A stretch of DNA of 64,000 nt from Flavobacterium cyclinae. GTDB lineage: Bacteria; Bacteroidota; Bacteroidia; Flavobacteriales; Flavobacteriaceae. Under the pieces are notes generated by a model, which saw nothing but the letters and a program-made list of their open reading frames with translations, was not told the DNA's origin and ran no database searches. The position numbers and the translations under genes are program-made. The DNA is taken from positions 2,914,001 through 2,978,000 of the forward strand of contig NZ_CP089095.1 of NCBI RefSeq assembly GCF_021172145.1, given 5' to 3'. Of this stretch, positions 56,352-64,000 are shown piece by piece; position 1 is the first letter of the stretch, and each line of letters opens with the position of its first letter.

Positions 56352-56807
56352 TTAAAGAAATTTTTTGATCGACATCATAATTCCTAAATGAATCCCTTCA
56401 TGATAATTGTTAAACTCCATTGCTTCATTTAAAGTTCCCAAATAAAAACCTGTTTTGGTTTGGTACGGATGAAACTCTTTGAAAACACCTGCTTCAAAAT
56501 CAGATTTCGTTTTTTCAACCATGTTAAAAAGTAAACTTTTAATTTCATCTACTTCTGCTTGTGTAGTTTTCCCATCTGGACGGGAACCGTTTTGATATTT
56601 TTCAAAAAAAGAATCCGAAATATGCATTGGTAATCCTGATAATGCATAAACCAATTTTTGTTGGGAAACAATAATATGACCCACATTCCAAATTAAATTA
56701 GTAGTTAAACCATCTGGAATTGTATTTAATTGTTCTAATGAATAATTATCTAAAAAATTCTTGAATAATCCTCGGCCTGTTTGCCAAATTGTAAAAGTTG
56801 TTTCCAT
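56352..56807 (-). CDS. DinB-superfamily (DfsB-like) protein
   Basis: This 151-residue four-helix-bundle protein of the DinB/YfiT superfamily (unrelated to the DNA polymerase) has likely metal ligands His in NVGHIIVSQ and the pair NNYHEGIHLG. The ATG at 56807 gives the usual N-terminus METTFTIWQTGR. The longer frame to a TTG at 56870 is less likely. Some relatives are thiol-dependent S-transferases, but no specific role can be claimed. Confidence 0.8.
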   Translation of the reverse strand: METTFTIWQTGRGLFKNFLDNYSLEQLNTIPDGLTTNLIWNVGHIIVSQQKLVYALSGLPMHISDSFFEKYQNGSRPDGKTTQAEVDEIKSLLFNMVEKTKSDFEAGVFKEFHPYQTKTGFYLGTLNEAMEFNNYHEGIHLGIMMSIKKFL

Positions 56808-56854
56808 GAATAATTTTTTTATAAAATTACTGATTTTTAGAATTGAAAAGACCT

Positions 56855-56862
56855 TATTTTTG
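56855..56862 (+). promoter_or_regulatory. -7 promoter motif for the arsC-like/EamA pair
   Basis: TATTTTTG, 35 bp before the ATG at 56898. Confidence 0.55.
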
Positions 56863-56897
56863 CAAATCAAATCTTAAAATTGCTAATCTTACCTAAG

Positions 56898-57254
56898 ATG
56901 AAGAAAATATATTACTTAAAAACTTGTGATACTTGTAAAAAAATCATCAAGTCATTACCAAATACTGATGGATTTCTTTTTCAAGATATTAAAGAAGAAC
57001 CTATCACCGTAAAACAATTAGAAGAAATGCATACTTTGACCAAAAGTTATGAAGTTCTTTTTAGCAAGAAAGCCAAGCTTTACAAAGAAATGGGCTTAAA
57101 AAATGAAGTGCTAACGGAAGCCGATTTTAAACGTTACATCTTAGAACATTACACTTTCTTGGCGCGCCCAGTAATTATGGATAACGAAACTATTTTTGTG
57201 GGTAATAGTCCAAAAACAGTTCAAAAAGTCATTGAATTTTTATCGAATGAGTAA
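56898..57254 (+). CDS. ArsC/Spx family thioredoxin-fold protein
   Basis: This protein of 118 residues from the ATG at 56898 has the redox motif TCDTCKK near residues 9-15 and the ArsC-type LARPVIM near 90. It resembles arsenate reductases and Spx-like proteins, and arsenate reduction is only one possibility. No other arsenic genes are present. Its 3' end overlaps the transporter gene by 8 bp, so the two are coupled. Confidence 0.82.
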   Translation: MKKIYYLKTCDTCKKIIKSLPNTDGFLFQDIKEEPITVKQLEEMHTLTKSYEVLFSKKAKLYKEMGLKNEVLTEADFKRYILEHYTFLARPVIMDNETIFVGNSPKTVQKVIEFLSNE

Positions 57255-58125
57255 AAGAGCTTGGGCACTAGTTGCCGCTACCCTAGTTTCCATCATTTAC
57301 GGCGTTACTTTTACTATTGCCAAAGATGTTATGCCAAAATATGTCGATGCATTCGGATTTATTGTGATGCGTGTTGGTGGGTCGGTTTTATTGTTTTGGA
57401 TGATTTCGTTTTTTGGACCAAAAGAAAAAATTGCAAAAGCTGATTTTCCTCGTATTGTTGCAGCGGCATTCTTCGGGGTAGCTTTCAACATGCTGACTTT
57501 TTTCAAAGGATTGAGTTACACATCGCCTATTATGGGAGCCGTTTTAATGGTCACTACACCTATGATCGTCCTCGTTTTATCCGCTTTCATCATGAAAGAA
57601 CGCATGGAAAACCGAAAAGTTTTAGGAATCATTTTAGGCTTAGCTGGAACGGTAACGTTGATTTTGTACGGAAAATCATTGGTAAACGCGACCAATGCAA
57701 GTTTAGGGAATTTATTGGTTTTCGTTAATGCCGTTTCCTACGGATTTTACTTAATTATCGTTAAGAAATTAATGGATAAATACAACGCCTTCACCTTTGT
57801 AAAATGGATTTATACGTTTGGATTCTTGATGGTGTTGCCTTTTGGTTGGAACGAATTTCAAGCAGTGGATTTTGCTAATTTACCAATAGATATTATTTGG
57901 AAAATTGGTTTTGTAGTGGTGTTTTCAACCTTCTTAACGTATTTACTGAATTTAGTTTCCATGCGCGAACTAAAACCCACAACCGTAGCAGTTTTTATCT
58001 ATTTACAACCACTTTTTGCCACTATTTTCGCCGTAAGTTTAGGAAAAGACGACTTGAGTTTAGTAAAATTGATATCAGCTGTGTTGATATTTGTTGGTGT
58101 TTATTTAGTAACGCAGAAAAAGTAG
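57247..58125 (+). CDS. EamA-family (DMT) transporter
   Basis: This 292-residue inner membrane protein has ten predicted transmembrane segments in two EamA halves (for example ALVAATLVSIIYGVTFTIAK and LGNLLVFVNAVSYGFYLIIVKK). The ATG at 57247 overlaps the arsC-like gene; the longer frame to 57196 is not needed. The substrate is unknown; family members export amino acids, sugars or metabolites. Confidence 0.88.
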   Translation: MSKRAWALVAATLVSIIYGVTFTIAKDVMPKYVDAFGFIVMRVGGSVLLFWMISFFGPKEKIAKADFPRIVAAAFFGVAFNMLTFFKGLSYTSPIMGAVLMVTTPMIVLVLSAFIMKERMENRKVLGIILGLAGTVTLILYGKSLVNATNASLGNLLVFVNAVSYGFYLIIVKKLMDKYNAFTFVKWIYTFGFLMVLPFGWNEFQAVDFANLPIDIIWKIGFVVVFSTFLTYLLNLVSMRELKPTTVAVFIYLQPLFATIFAVSLGKDDLSLVKLISAVLIFVGVYLVTQKK

Positions 58126-58139
58126 GCAGTATTCGTTTA

Positions 58140-58177
58140 CAGTCACAGTTTAGGACTGAAAACTGGGACTGTGACTG
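58140..58177. repeat. inverted repeat between the EamA gene and yicC
   Basis: CAGTCACAGT (58140-58149) and ACTGTGACTG (58168-58177) pair perfectly around an 18-nt loop. It is probably the terminator of the transporter gene, or a dispersed repeat. Confidence 0.6.
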
Positions 58178-58189
58178 AAAACTTTTTCA

Positions 58190-58197
58190 TATCTTTG
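58190..58197 (+). promoter_or_regulatory. -7 promoter motif for yicC
   Basis: TATCTTTG, 18 bp before the ATG at 58216. Confidence 0.6.
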
Positions 58198-58215
58198 AAG
58201 ACATTTTTATAACGT

Positions 58216-59076
58216 ATGATACACTCCATGACGGGTTTTGGGAAAGCTTCTTTGCAATTACCAACCAAAAAAATTACCGTAGAAATCAAATCGCTAAACA
58301 GTAAAGGTTTAGACTTAAATACACGTATGCCATCCGTTTTCCGTGAAATGGAATTGGGTCTACGCAATCAAATTTCGCAACGTTTAGAGCGTGGAAAAGT
58401 TGATTTTTCGCTTTATGTGGAAGTTACTGGTGAAGAAACGACTTCAAAAATCAATGTGCCAATTGTTAAAGGCTACATTAATCAAATGAAAGCCGTGATT
58501 CCAACTGCAGATGAAACGGAATTAATGAAAATGGCAGTTCGCATGCCCGACGCATTAAAAACCGAGCGCGATGAAATAGATGAAAACGAATGGAAACAAA
58601 TCCAAACCGTGATTGATGAAGCCTTGGAAAACATCGCTAATTTTAGAAAAGATGAAGGTGCTTCGTTAGAAAAAGAATTCCAATTACGAATTGCCAACAT
58701 CAATAATTTAATGAATGAAGCGGTTTCTTACGATGCCGAACGCATTGAAACTGTAAAAACTCGTTTAAGAACAGCTTTAGAAGAATTACAAGTAAATGTA
58801 GATGAAAATCGCTTTGAACAAGAATTGATTTTTTATCTAGAAAAATACGATATTACCGAAGAAAAAGTACGCTTGGGCAACCATTTAAACTATTTCTTAG
58901 AAACCTTAAACGGAACCGAAGCTAACGGAAGAAAATTAGGTTTCATTACACAAGAAATGGGAAGAGAAATCAATACCATGGGATCTAAATCCAATCATTC
59001 CGAAATGCAAAAATTGGTAGTGATGATGAAAGATGAACTGGAAAAAATCAAAGAACAGGTATTAAACGTTTTATAG
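58216..59076 (+). CDS. YicC family endoribonuclease-like protein
   Basis: This 286-residue protein has the YicC N-terminal signature IHSMTGFGKASLQ and the C-terminal DUF1732 region GRKLGFITQEMGREINTMGSKS. E. coli YicC is an RNA-degrading enzyme; the same role here is inferred from the family. Gene order yicC-gmk-nadD on one strand is common in Bacteroidota. A CCACAGATT-type repeat separates it from gmk. Confidence 0.9.
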   Translation: MIHSMTGFGKASLQLPTKKITVEIKSLNSKGLDLNTRMPSVFREMELGLRNQISQRLERGKVDFSLYVEVTGEETTSKINVPIVKGYINQMKAVIPTADETELMKMAVRMPDALKTERDEIDENEWKQIQTVIDEALENIANFRKDEGASLEKEFQLRIANINNLMNEAVSYDAERIETVKTRLRTALEELQVNVDENRFEQELIFYLEKYDITEEKVRLGNHLNYFLETLNGTEANGRKLGFITQEMGREINTMGSKSNHSEMQKLVVMMKDELEKIKEQVLNVL

Positions 59077-59082
59077 TTTAAA

Positions 59083-59145
59083 CCACAGATTACACAAATT
59101 TTCACGGATTAAAACCGTTATAATCCTTTAATCCGTGGCAAAAAT
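59083..59145. repeat. nested inverted repeat of the CCACAGATT type
   Basis: AACCACAGATTA...TAATCCGTGGC pair with one mismatch, enclosing GGATTA/TAATCC. It shares its plan with the element at 1031-1088 and lies in the yicC-gmk gap. Confidence 0.6.
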
Positions 59146-59154
59146 AACAACACA

Positions 59155-59727
59155 ATGCAAAAAGGAAAATTATTAGTATTCTCTGCGCCATCAGGCTCAG
59201 GAAAAACCACTATAGTACGACATTTATTAGCCCAACCCGATTTGAATTTAGAATTTTCGATTTCGTGTACAACGCGTGCCCCTCGAGGAGAAGAAGTTGA
59301 TGGAAAAGATTACTATTTCATTTCTTGGGATGAATTCAAAAAACACATTAAATCAGAAGATTTCGTGGAATGGGAAGAAGTGTATACCGATAATTTCTAC
59401 GGAACTTTAAAAACGGAAGTGGAACGCATTTGGGCACAAGGGAAACATGTAATTTTTGATATTGATGTAGCTGGAGGTTTGCGCATTAAACGAAAATTTC
59501 CTGAAGAAACGTTAGCTGTTTTTGTAAAACCACCAAGCGTTGACGAACTTAAACGCAGATTAAAACAACGTTCAACGGAAAGTGACGACAAAATCAACAT
59601 GCGAATTGCAAAAGCACACGTTGAATTAGCAACTGCACCTCAATTTGATACCATCATCAAAAATTACGATTTAGATGTGGCAAAAGAAGAAGCGTACAAA
59701 TTGGTAAAGGATTTTATTAGTAAATAA
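59155..59727 (+). CDS. gmk: guanylate kinase
   Basis: This 190-residue enzyme phosphorylates GMP to GDP. The P-loop is SAPSGSGKTT near residues 10-19. The GMP-binding segment is SCTTRAPRGEEVDGKDYYF, and VIFDIDVAGGLRIK and RLKQRSTES follow. The length is normal. It is followed by a run of four 22-bp repeats and nadD. Confidence 0.95.
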   Translation: MQKGKLLVFSAPSGSGKTTIVRHLLAQPDLNLEFSISCTTRAPRGEEVDGKDYYFISWDEFKKHIKSEDFVEWEEVYTDNFYGTLKTEVERIWAQGKHVIFDIDVAGGLRIKRKFPEETLAVFVKPPSVDELKRRLKQRSTESDDKINMRIAKAHVELATAPQFDTIIKNYDLDVAKEEAYKLVKDFISK

Positions 59728-59754
59728 AAAGTATAGCACAAAGTAGCACAAAAA

Positions 59755-59841
59755 CTTCGTGAAACTCTGTGTAAAACTTCGTGAAACTCTGTGTAAAACT
59801 TCGTGAAACTCTGTGTAAAACTTCGTGAAACTCTGTGTAAC
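59755..59841. repeat. four tandem 22-bp repeats upstream of nadD
   Basis: CTTCGTGAAACTCTGTGTAAAA starts at 59755, 59777, 59799 and 59821, identical except for the last unit end. The array stops 3 bp before the nadD ATG, so it forms part or all of its 5' leader. Copy number could vary by slippage. Confidence 0.9.
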
Positions 59842-59844
59842 AAA

Positions 59845-60426
59845 ATGAAAATAGGTCTTTATTTCGGAACGTTTAATCCCATTCACATTGGGCATTTAAT
59901 TATTGCCAATCACATGGCAGAGCATTCTGATTTGGACCAAATTTGGATGGTGGTTACACCGCATAATCCACATAAAAAGAAAAGTACTTTGTTAGATGAT
60001 TACCATCGTTTACACATGGTACATTTGGCAACAGAAGATTTCCCGAAAATCCAACCTTCGGATATCGAATTCAAATTACCGCAACCAAATTATACCGTAA
60101 ATACCTTAGCGCATTTACAAGAAAAGTTTCCAAAACATGAGTTTTCTTTAATAATGGGAGAAGACAATTTGAACTCGCTCCACAAATGGAAAAACTACGA
60201 AGTCATTCTGCAAAACCACCATATTTATGTCTATCCGCGATTAAATTCAGGCGAAATTGATGAGCAATTTATAAATCATCCAAAAATTCACCGAGTGGGT
60301 GCGCCTGTAATTGAATTATCTTCAACCTTCATTCGCGAAAGCATTAAAAACGGTAAAAATGTAGTGCCAATGTTGCCGAATAAAGTTTGGGAATATGTGG
60401 AGCATAATTTGTTTTATAAGAAGTAA
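59845..60426 (+). CDS. nadD: nicotinate-nucleotide adenylyltransferase
   Basis: This 193-residue enzyme, read from the ATG at 59845, makes deamido-NAD from nicotinate mononucleotide and ATP. GTFNPIHIGHL holds the nucleotidyltransferase GxxNPxHxGH motif, and the C-terminal SSTFIRESIKNGK is the ISSTxIR motif. The open frame continues back into the 22-bp repeats, but that start would only add repeat-encoded residues. Confidence 0.93.
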   Translation: MKIGLYFGTFNPIHIGHLIIANHMAEHSDLDQIWMVVTPHNPHKKKSTLLDDYHRLHMVHLATEDFPKIQPSDIEFKLPQPNYTVNTLAHLQEKFPKHEFSLIMGEDNLNSLHKWKNYEVILQNHHIYVYPRLNSGEIDEQFINHPKIHRVGAPVIELSSTFIRESIKNGKNVVPMLPNKVWEYVEHNLFYKK

Positions 60427-60439
60427 ACTTAAATAGAAT

Positions 60440-60988
60440 ATGAATACTGATTTTGAAAAACAAATCGAAAATTTACCCAAAAAAGGTAACTCAATAAAAG
60501 ATAAACTTTTCAATAAAGATTACTTTTTGCGTTCAACTGAATTTGGTGTTTCAACAACTGAAAAAGAAGAAATTATTTTTGAAAGTAAAAAATCGAGTAT
60601 TGGAAATTTTGTTTTAGCAGGAACTGCAGCAATTGGCGTTTCTTTTCGATTTAAAGAATCAATTATCACCTATTCTGCCATAATTATTATTGTAATTGTA
60701 ATGACTCTTGGTTACTTTTTTACTTTAAAAAGAAAAAGTAAGCAAATTAAAATTGATAAAATAGGTTTTGAAATAGAGAATATCAAATATGATTGGGATG
60801 ATATTTATGATTTTGGCGCTTTAGTAAAGCCTTCGAGACATATTACCTACTATGAATTGATTGTTTTTTCAAAAGCTAAAGGAAAAAAAACGTACAGCTT
60901 ATTCAGTTTTCAAAGTGATAAAGATGAAATCTTAAAAAACTTGAATTATTTCAATAAGAAATTTGAAACTAACAAATCTATTTCTTGA
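60440..60988 (+). CDS. hypothetical membrane protein
   Basis: This 182-residue protein has a charged N-terminus, two adjacent hydrophobic segments near 55-68 and 76-93, and a cytoplasmic C-terminal part with beta-strand patterns (KIGFEIENIKYDWDDIYDFGAL) resembling PH-like domains. I do not recognise the family. It lies 13 bp after nadD but its codon use is more AT-rich. The toxin-antitoxin-like pair follows. Confidence 0.7.
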   Translation: MNTDFEKQIENLPKKGNSIKDKLFNKDYFLRSTEFGVSTTEKEEIIFESKKSSIGNFVLAGTAAIGVSFRFKESIITYSAIIIIVIVMTLGYFFTLKRKSKQIKIDKIGFEIENIKYDWDDIYDFGALVKPSRHITYYELIVFSKAKGKKTYSLFSFQSDKDEILKNLNYFNKKFETNKSIS

Positions 60989-60997
60989 AAAATTTTG

Positions 60998-61005
60998 TAT
61001 TTTTG
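60998..61005 (+). promoter_or_regulatory. -7 promoter motif for the toxin-antitoxin pair
   Basis: TATTTTTG, 17 bp before the ATG at 61023. Confidence 0.55.
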
Positions 61006-61022
61006 AATAAACAATTGAAAAC

Positions 61023-61223
61023 ATGAGTGTTGTATCTAAAAAATCGGAATTGTTAAAATGGTTATCTTCTGTAGAAGATGAAACCACAATTAATCAATTG
61101 GATAATTTTAGAAAACAACATAAAACTTTTAATTTCAAGAAGGAATTAGAAACTGCCATCACTGCTGAAGAATTAAAAAAACGAACAACTTCTTTTCTTA
61201 AAAGTTTAGAATGGAAGAAGTAA
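61023..61223 (+). CDS. probable antitoxin
   Basis: This 66-residue helical, charged protein carries no motif I can name. Its stop lies 13 bp inside the next reading frame, and the first-gene position with a short length fits a type II antitoxin. The last residues (KRTTSFLKSLEWKK) may be the toxin-binding tail. The assignment rests on arrangement. Confidence 0.6.
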   Translation: MSVVSKKSELLKWLSSVEDETTINQLDNFRKQHKTFNFKKELETAITAEELKKRTTSFLKSLEWKK

Positions 61224-61540
61224 AAGTTTTATTCAAACCCGAAGTAGAACATTTTTTAAACGAATTAATTTATATCCTTTACAAGGAAAATTACTTTTCA
61301 TATCTAGAAAATGCCATTGATTATAAAGATAAAATCATTGATTTTATTGAAGAAAACATTTCGAATTTTCCATACAAAAATACGCCTTTACCTCTTTATT
61401 CATTAGGTTCAAAATACATCTTCTATAATAGCAATTCAAGAACAACTTGGTATGTCTTTTTTGAAAATGAGGATCATCAATATTTGATAACTTACATTGC
61501 AAACAACCACACTGAAATTGCTAAATTATTAAAGCCTTAA
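61211..61540 (+). CDS. probable RelE/ParE-type toxin
   Basis: This 109-residue protein has the order helix-helix-strands seen in RelE/ParE toxins, ending with strands around RTTWYVFFENEDHQYLITYIANNH. It overlaps the upstream small gene by 13 bp. RelE cuts mRNA on the ribosome and ParE blocks gyrase; which applies here cannot be told. It was identified by fold pattern and gene pairing. Confidence 0.65.
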   Translation: MEEVKVLFKPEVEHFLNELIYILYKENYFSYLENAIDYKDKIIDFIEENISNFPYKNTPLPLYSLGSKYIFYNSNSRTTWYVFFENEDHQYLITYIANNHTEIAKLLKP

Positions 61541-61574
61541 CATTCCTTTACCATTCGTTCCCAATCTCATTGCT

Positions 61575-61582
61575 TAACTTTG
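61575..61582 (+). promoter_or_regulatory. -7 promoter motif for the alcohol dehydrogenase gene
   Basis: TAACTTTG. Five bases later a perfect hairpin, ATGCTGAA-CTAAA-TTCAGCAT (61588-61608), lies at the start of the transcript. The ATG at 61607 overlaps its last bases; the ATG at 61619 lies clear of it. Confidence 0.55.
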
Positions 61583-61618
61583 CATAGATGCTGAACTAAA
61601 TTCAGCATGACAATAATT

Positions 61619-62785
61619 ATGCTAAACTTCGAATTATACAATCCTGTAAACTATGTCTTTGGAAAAGGACAAATTGCAAAACTAACTGATTTAGTTCCCA
61701 ATAACGCTAAAATTCTTTTGGCTTATGGAGGCGGAAGTATCTTTAAAAATGGTGTTTACGACCAAGTAAAAGCCGCTCTACCCAATCATAATATCATAGA
61801 ATTTGGTGGCATTGAACCGAATCCTCGTTTTGAAACTTTAATGAAAGCCGTTGAAATTATCCGTGCTGAAAAAATCGGGTTTATCCTAGCTGTTGGTGGT
61901 GGAAGCGTAATTGACGGCGTGAAATTTATTTCGGCAGCTGTGAATTTTGAAGGCGATGAAGCCGATATTCTAAAAAAGCGAATTTTATTCAAAGATGTTA
62001 CCAAAGTTATTCCTTTTGGAACGGTTTTAACCTTACCAGCAACAGGTTCAGAAATGAATTCAGGAGCTGTAGTTACTATTGAAGCCACACAAGAGAAACT
62101 TACTTTGGGCGGAAGCGCTTTATTTCCAGTATTCTCAATTGTAGATCCAACAGTCATTACTTCGTTACCAAAAAGACAATTGCAAAATGGTGTTGTAGAT
62201 GCGTTCACACACGTAATGGAGCAATATTTAACCTATACGCATGATGCTTTGTTGCAAGACCGAATTGCTGAAAGTATTTTACAAACGCTAATTGAAATTG
62301 GTCCAGATGTAGTAGAAAATCCGAGCGATTATAAATTGGCTTCCAACTTTGTTTGGAGTGCCACTATGGCGTTGAATGGTTTAATTCAAAAAGGAGTTCC
62401 TTCCGATTGGGCAACGCACATGATTGGTCATGAATTAACCGCTTTATACGAAATTGACCATGCGAGAACATTGGCAATCATTGGTCCAAATTTATACCGC
62501 GTAATGTTCGACACGAAAAAAGACAAATTAGCACAATACGGGCAACGCGTTTGGAATATTCAAGGTAATTCAACCGAAGAAATTGCAGAAAAAGCAATTG
62601 AAAAAACAGTTGAGTTCTTCCACAAAATGGGCATGAAAACCAAAATTTCTGAAAACGCTGAAAACATTGAAAAAACGGCCGATTTTATCGTAAATCGTTT
62701 CGAAGAAAGAGGTTGGAAAGCGATGGGTGAAAAGCAAAACATCACCTTAGAAAAAGTGAGAGCTATTGTAGAAATGAGTTATTAA
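61619..62785 (+). CDS. iron-containing alcohol dehydrogenase (YqhD-like)
   Basis: This 388-residue NAD(P)H-dependent aldehyde/alcohol oxidoreductase has VGGGSVIDGVKF (nucleotide binding), TLPATGSEMNSGAVV, and metal ligands in DAFTHVMEQY, ATHMIGHELTALYEIDHARTLAI. It resembles the YqhD/BDH group that detoxifies short aldehydes. An ATG at 61607 is also in frame. The later ATG is preferred because it gives the usual N-terminus and lies outside the leader hairpin. Confidence 0.9.
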   Translation: MLNFELYNPVNYVFGKGQIAKLTDLVPNNAKILLAYGGGSIFKNGVYDQVKAALPNHNIIEFGGIEPNPRFETLMKAVEIIRAEKIGFILAVGGGSVIDGVKFISAAVNFEGDEADILKKRILFKDVTKVIPFGTVLTLPATGSEMNSGAVVTIEATQEKLTLGGSALFPVFSIVDPTVITSLPKRQLQNGVVDAFTHVMEQYLTYTHDALLQDRIAESILQTLIEIGPDVVENPSDYKLASNFVWSATMALNGLIQKGVPSDWATHMIGHELTALYEIDHARTLAIIGPNLYRVMFDTKKDKLAQYGQRVWNIQGNSTEEIAEKAIEKTVEFFHKMGMKTKISENAENIEKTADFIVNRFEERGWKAMGEKQNITLEKVRAIVEMSY

Positions 62786-62861
62786 AAGCACCTATTCATC
62801 ATAATAAAGGCGCGGAGTTTTTCTTCGTGCCTTTGTATTAAAAAGAGTTTCGCAAACGTTT

Positions 62862-62892
62862 TTTGTAAATCCTTTTTAAATGCCTATTTTTG
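62862..62892 (+). promoter_or_regulatory. gpsA promoter (-33/-7)
   Basis: TTTG (62862-62865), a 19-bp spacer and TATTTTTG (62885-62892), 22 bp before the gpsA ATG. Confidence 0.7.
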
Positions 62893-62914
62893 ATGTTCTA
62901 AATTAAATCGTAAA

Positions 62915-63910
62915 ATGGAAAAAAAGCCAAAATTTGCCGTCATTGGAGGAGGAAGTTGGGCTACTGCAATTGCGAAAATGCTTTGTGAAAACCAAGACGA
63001 AATTGCTTGGTACATGCGAAGTACTTATGCTATAGAACATTTAAAACACCAAAAACACAATCCAAACTATTTGAGTTCGGTTGCGTTTGACACCAATAAA
63101 TTAAAACTTACAAACGATATCAACGAAGCAGTAGCTTATGCTGATTATGTAATTTTTGTAGTTCCATCTGCTTTTTTGAGTAAAGAACTAGAAAGTTTAA
63201 CTGAGAGTTTAGAAGAAAAAGTTATTTTTTCTGCAATTAAAGGAATTGTTCCAGAATCGAGTTTGATTGTAGGTGAACATTTTCATACCAAATATAATAT
63301 TCCTTTTGAAAATATTGGTGTTATTACGGGTCCATGTCACGCGGAAGAAGTGGCAATGGAACGTTTATCGTACTTAACAATTGCTTGCAGTGATAAGAAA
63401 AAAGCCAAATTTGTGGCTAAAAATTTAAGTTCGCACTACATCAACGCCAAAACTACAGATGATATTATTGGAACTGAATATGCGGCCGTTTTAAAAAATA
63501 TTTATGCTATTGCAGCCGGAATTGCTCATGGATTAGGCTATGGTGATAACTTCCAAGCAGTATTGATGAGTAACGGAATTCGCGAAATGAAGAAATTCAT
63601 CCGAAAAGTACATCGCATGAAGCGAAACATCAATAATTCGGCATATTTGGGCGATTTATTGGTAACTGGATATTCGGTATTTTCTCGAAATAGAATGTTT
63701 GGAAACATGATTGGAAAAGGCTACACCGTAAAATCAGCTCAAATGGAAATGAGTATGGTTGCCGAAGGATATTATGCTGTAAAAAGTGCGTATAAATTAA
63801 ATCAAGAATACGGAGCAGATACTCCAATTATTGATGCTGTTTACAAAATTTTATACGAAAACAAAGACGCTAAAACTGTTTTCAAAGCCTTAACGGATAA
63901 ATTAAATTAA
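62915..63910 (+). CDS. gpsA: glycerol-3-phosphate dehydrogenase [NAD(P)+]
   Basis: This 331-residue enzyme reduces dihydroxyacetone phosphate to glycerol 3-phosphate for phospholipid synthesis. The Rossmann motif GGGSWATAIAKML is near residues 9-21. GPCHAEEVA and LKNIYAIAAGIAHGLGYGDN include the catalytic Lys and substrate contacts. It is preceded by a full -33/-7 promoter and followed after 3 bp by another gene. Confidence 0.95.
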   Translation: MEKKPKFAVIGGGSWATAIAKMLCENQDEIAWYMRSTYAIEHLKHQKHNPNYLSSVAFDTNKLKLTNDINEAVAYADYVIFVVPSAFLSKELESLTESLEEKVIFSAIKGIVPESSLIVGEHFHTKYNIPFENIGVITGPCHAEEVAMERLSYLTIACSDKKKAKFVAKNLSSHYINAKTTDDIIGTEYAAVLKNIYAIAAGIAHGLGYGDNFQAVLMSNGIREMKKFIRKVHRMKRNINNSAYLGDLLVTGYSVFSRNRMFGNMIGKGYTVKSAQMEMSMVAEGYYAVKSAYKLNQEYGADTPIIDAVYKILYENKDAKTVFKALTDKLN

Positions 63911-63913
63911 TAC

Positions 63914-64000
63914 ATGCTGTTTTCATTAAAAACAGGTTCAATAGATCAGTTGGTTGATCATCCTGGAATCATCACCGCTTTTACTATCACTATTATAGCA
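63914..64000 (+). CDS. partial gene running off the window, probable membrane protein
   Basis: The first 29 codons (MLFSLKTGSIDQLVDHPG...) are visible, and the last twelve or so are hydrophobic. The gene starts 3 bp after gpsA. The family cannot be named from this fragment. Confidence 0.45.
   Translation, partial: MLFSLKTGSIDQLVDHPGIITAFTITIIA

Noticed and set aside
59755..59841. 22-bp repeats before nadD as a CRISPR array
   Set aside because: There are no spacers; units are joined end to end and nearly identical.

Overview
The window is a compact, AT-rich stretch of chromosome from a member of the Bacteroidota, almost certainly Flavobacteriaceae (Flavobacterium-like). Three kinds of evidence agree. 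The -7 promoter motif TAnnTTTG typical of this phylum lies just upstream of more than twenty genes. Family-specific proteins are present: an S8 protease with a type IX secretion (T9SS) C-terminal signal, PorZ, an OmpA protein with TSP3 repeats, an IPExxxVDY protein and a THC0290_0291-type outer membrane protein. The DksA-like protein and M23 peptidase also show the substitutions usual in this group. No rRNA, tRNA, prophage, transposase or CRISPR array was seen.

Layout. 1-10 kb: an alpha/beta hydrolase, then a leftward block in which AddB-like and AddA-like helicase-nuclease genes are separated by an OmpA-type porin and kbl. 10-14 kb: superoxide dismutase, a 392-bp gap holding two tandem copies of a probable small RNA gene, a PurF-type amidophosphoribosyltransferase and a PfkB kinase. 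14-19.9 kb: a secreted subtilase, then an accessory patch before rnhA-purN. The patch contains a structured inverted repeat, a two-gene unit encoding a HEPN-like protein, a stray copy of the rnhA 3' end, a DUF4143 ATPase gene and a 23-bp repeat array. 20-26 kb: acpP-fabF-rnc, IPExxxVDY-pyk, dinB and a CYTH protein. 26-34.7 kb: RlpA, a membrane protein, a TonB-dependent receptor, M23 peptidase-pgi, and DUF3108-kynA. 34.7-37.5 kb: tyrosine catabolism (hmgA-hppD) with a possible sRNA at its end and a possible leader peptide at its start. 37.5-50 kb: uvrC-patatin, an AstE/AspA-type peptidase, a PLP decarboxylase-MTHFS pair, and ileS-dksA-lspA. 50-64 kb: porZ-recO, gdhA, an outer membrane protein, a trans-sulfuration enzyme, an arsC-like/EamA pair, yicC-gmk-nadD, a toxin-antitoxin pair, an alcohol dehydrogenase and gpsA. 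The window ends inside a further gene.

Most of the window is housekeeping: fatty acid synthesis, glycolysis, aromatic amino acid breakdown, DNA repair and envelope functions. The most unusual features are the accessory patch at 16.4-18.9 kb and the duplicated small RNA locus at 10.64-10.9 kb. Others are the terminator-like hairpin inside the rnc reading frame and the tandem repeats abutting nadD.
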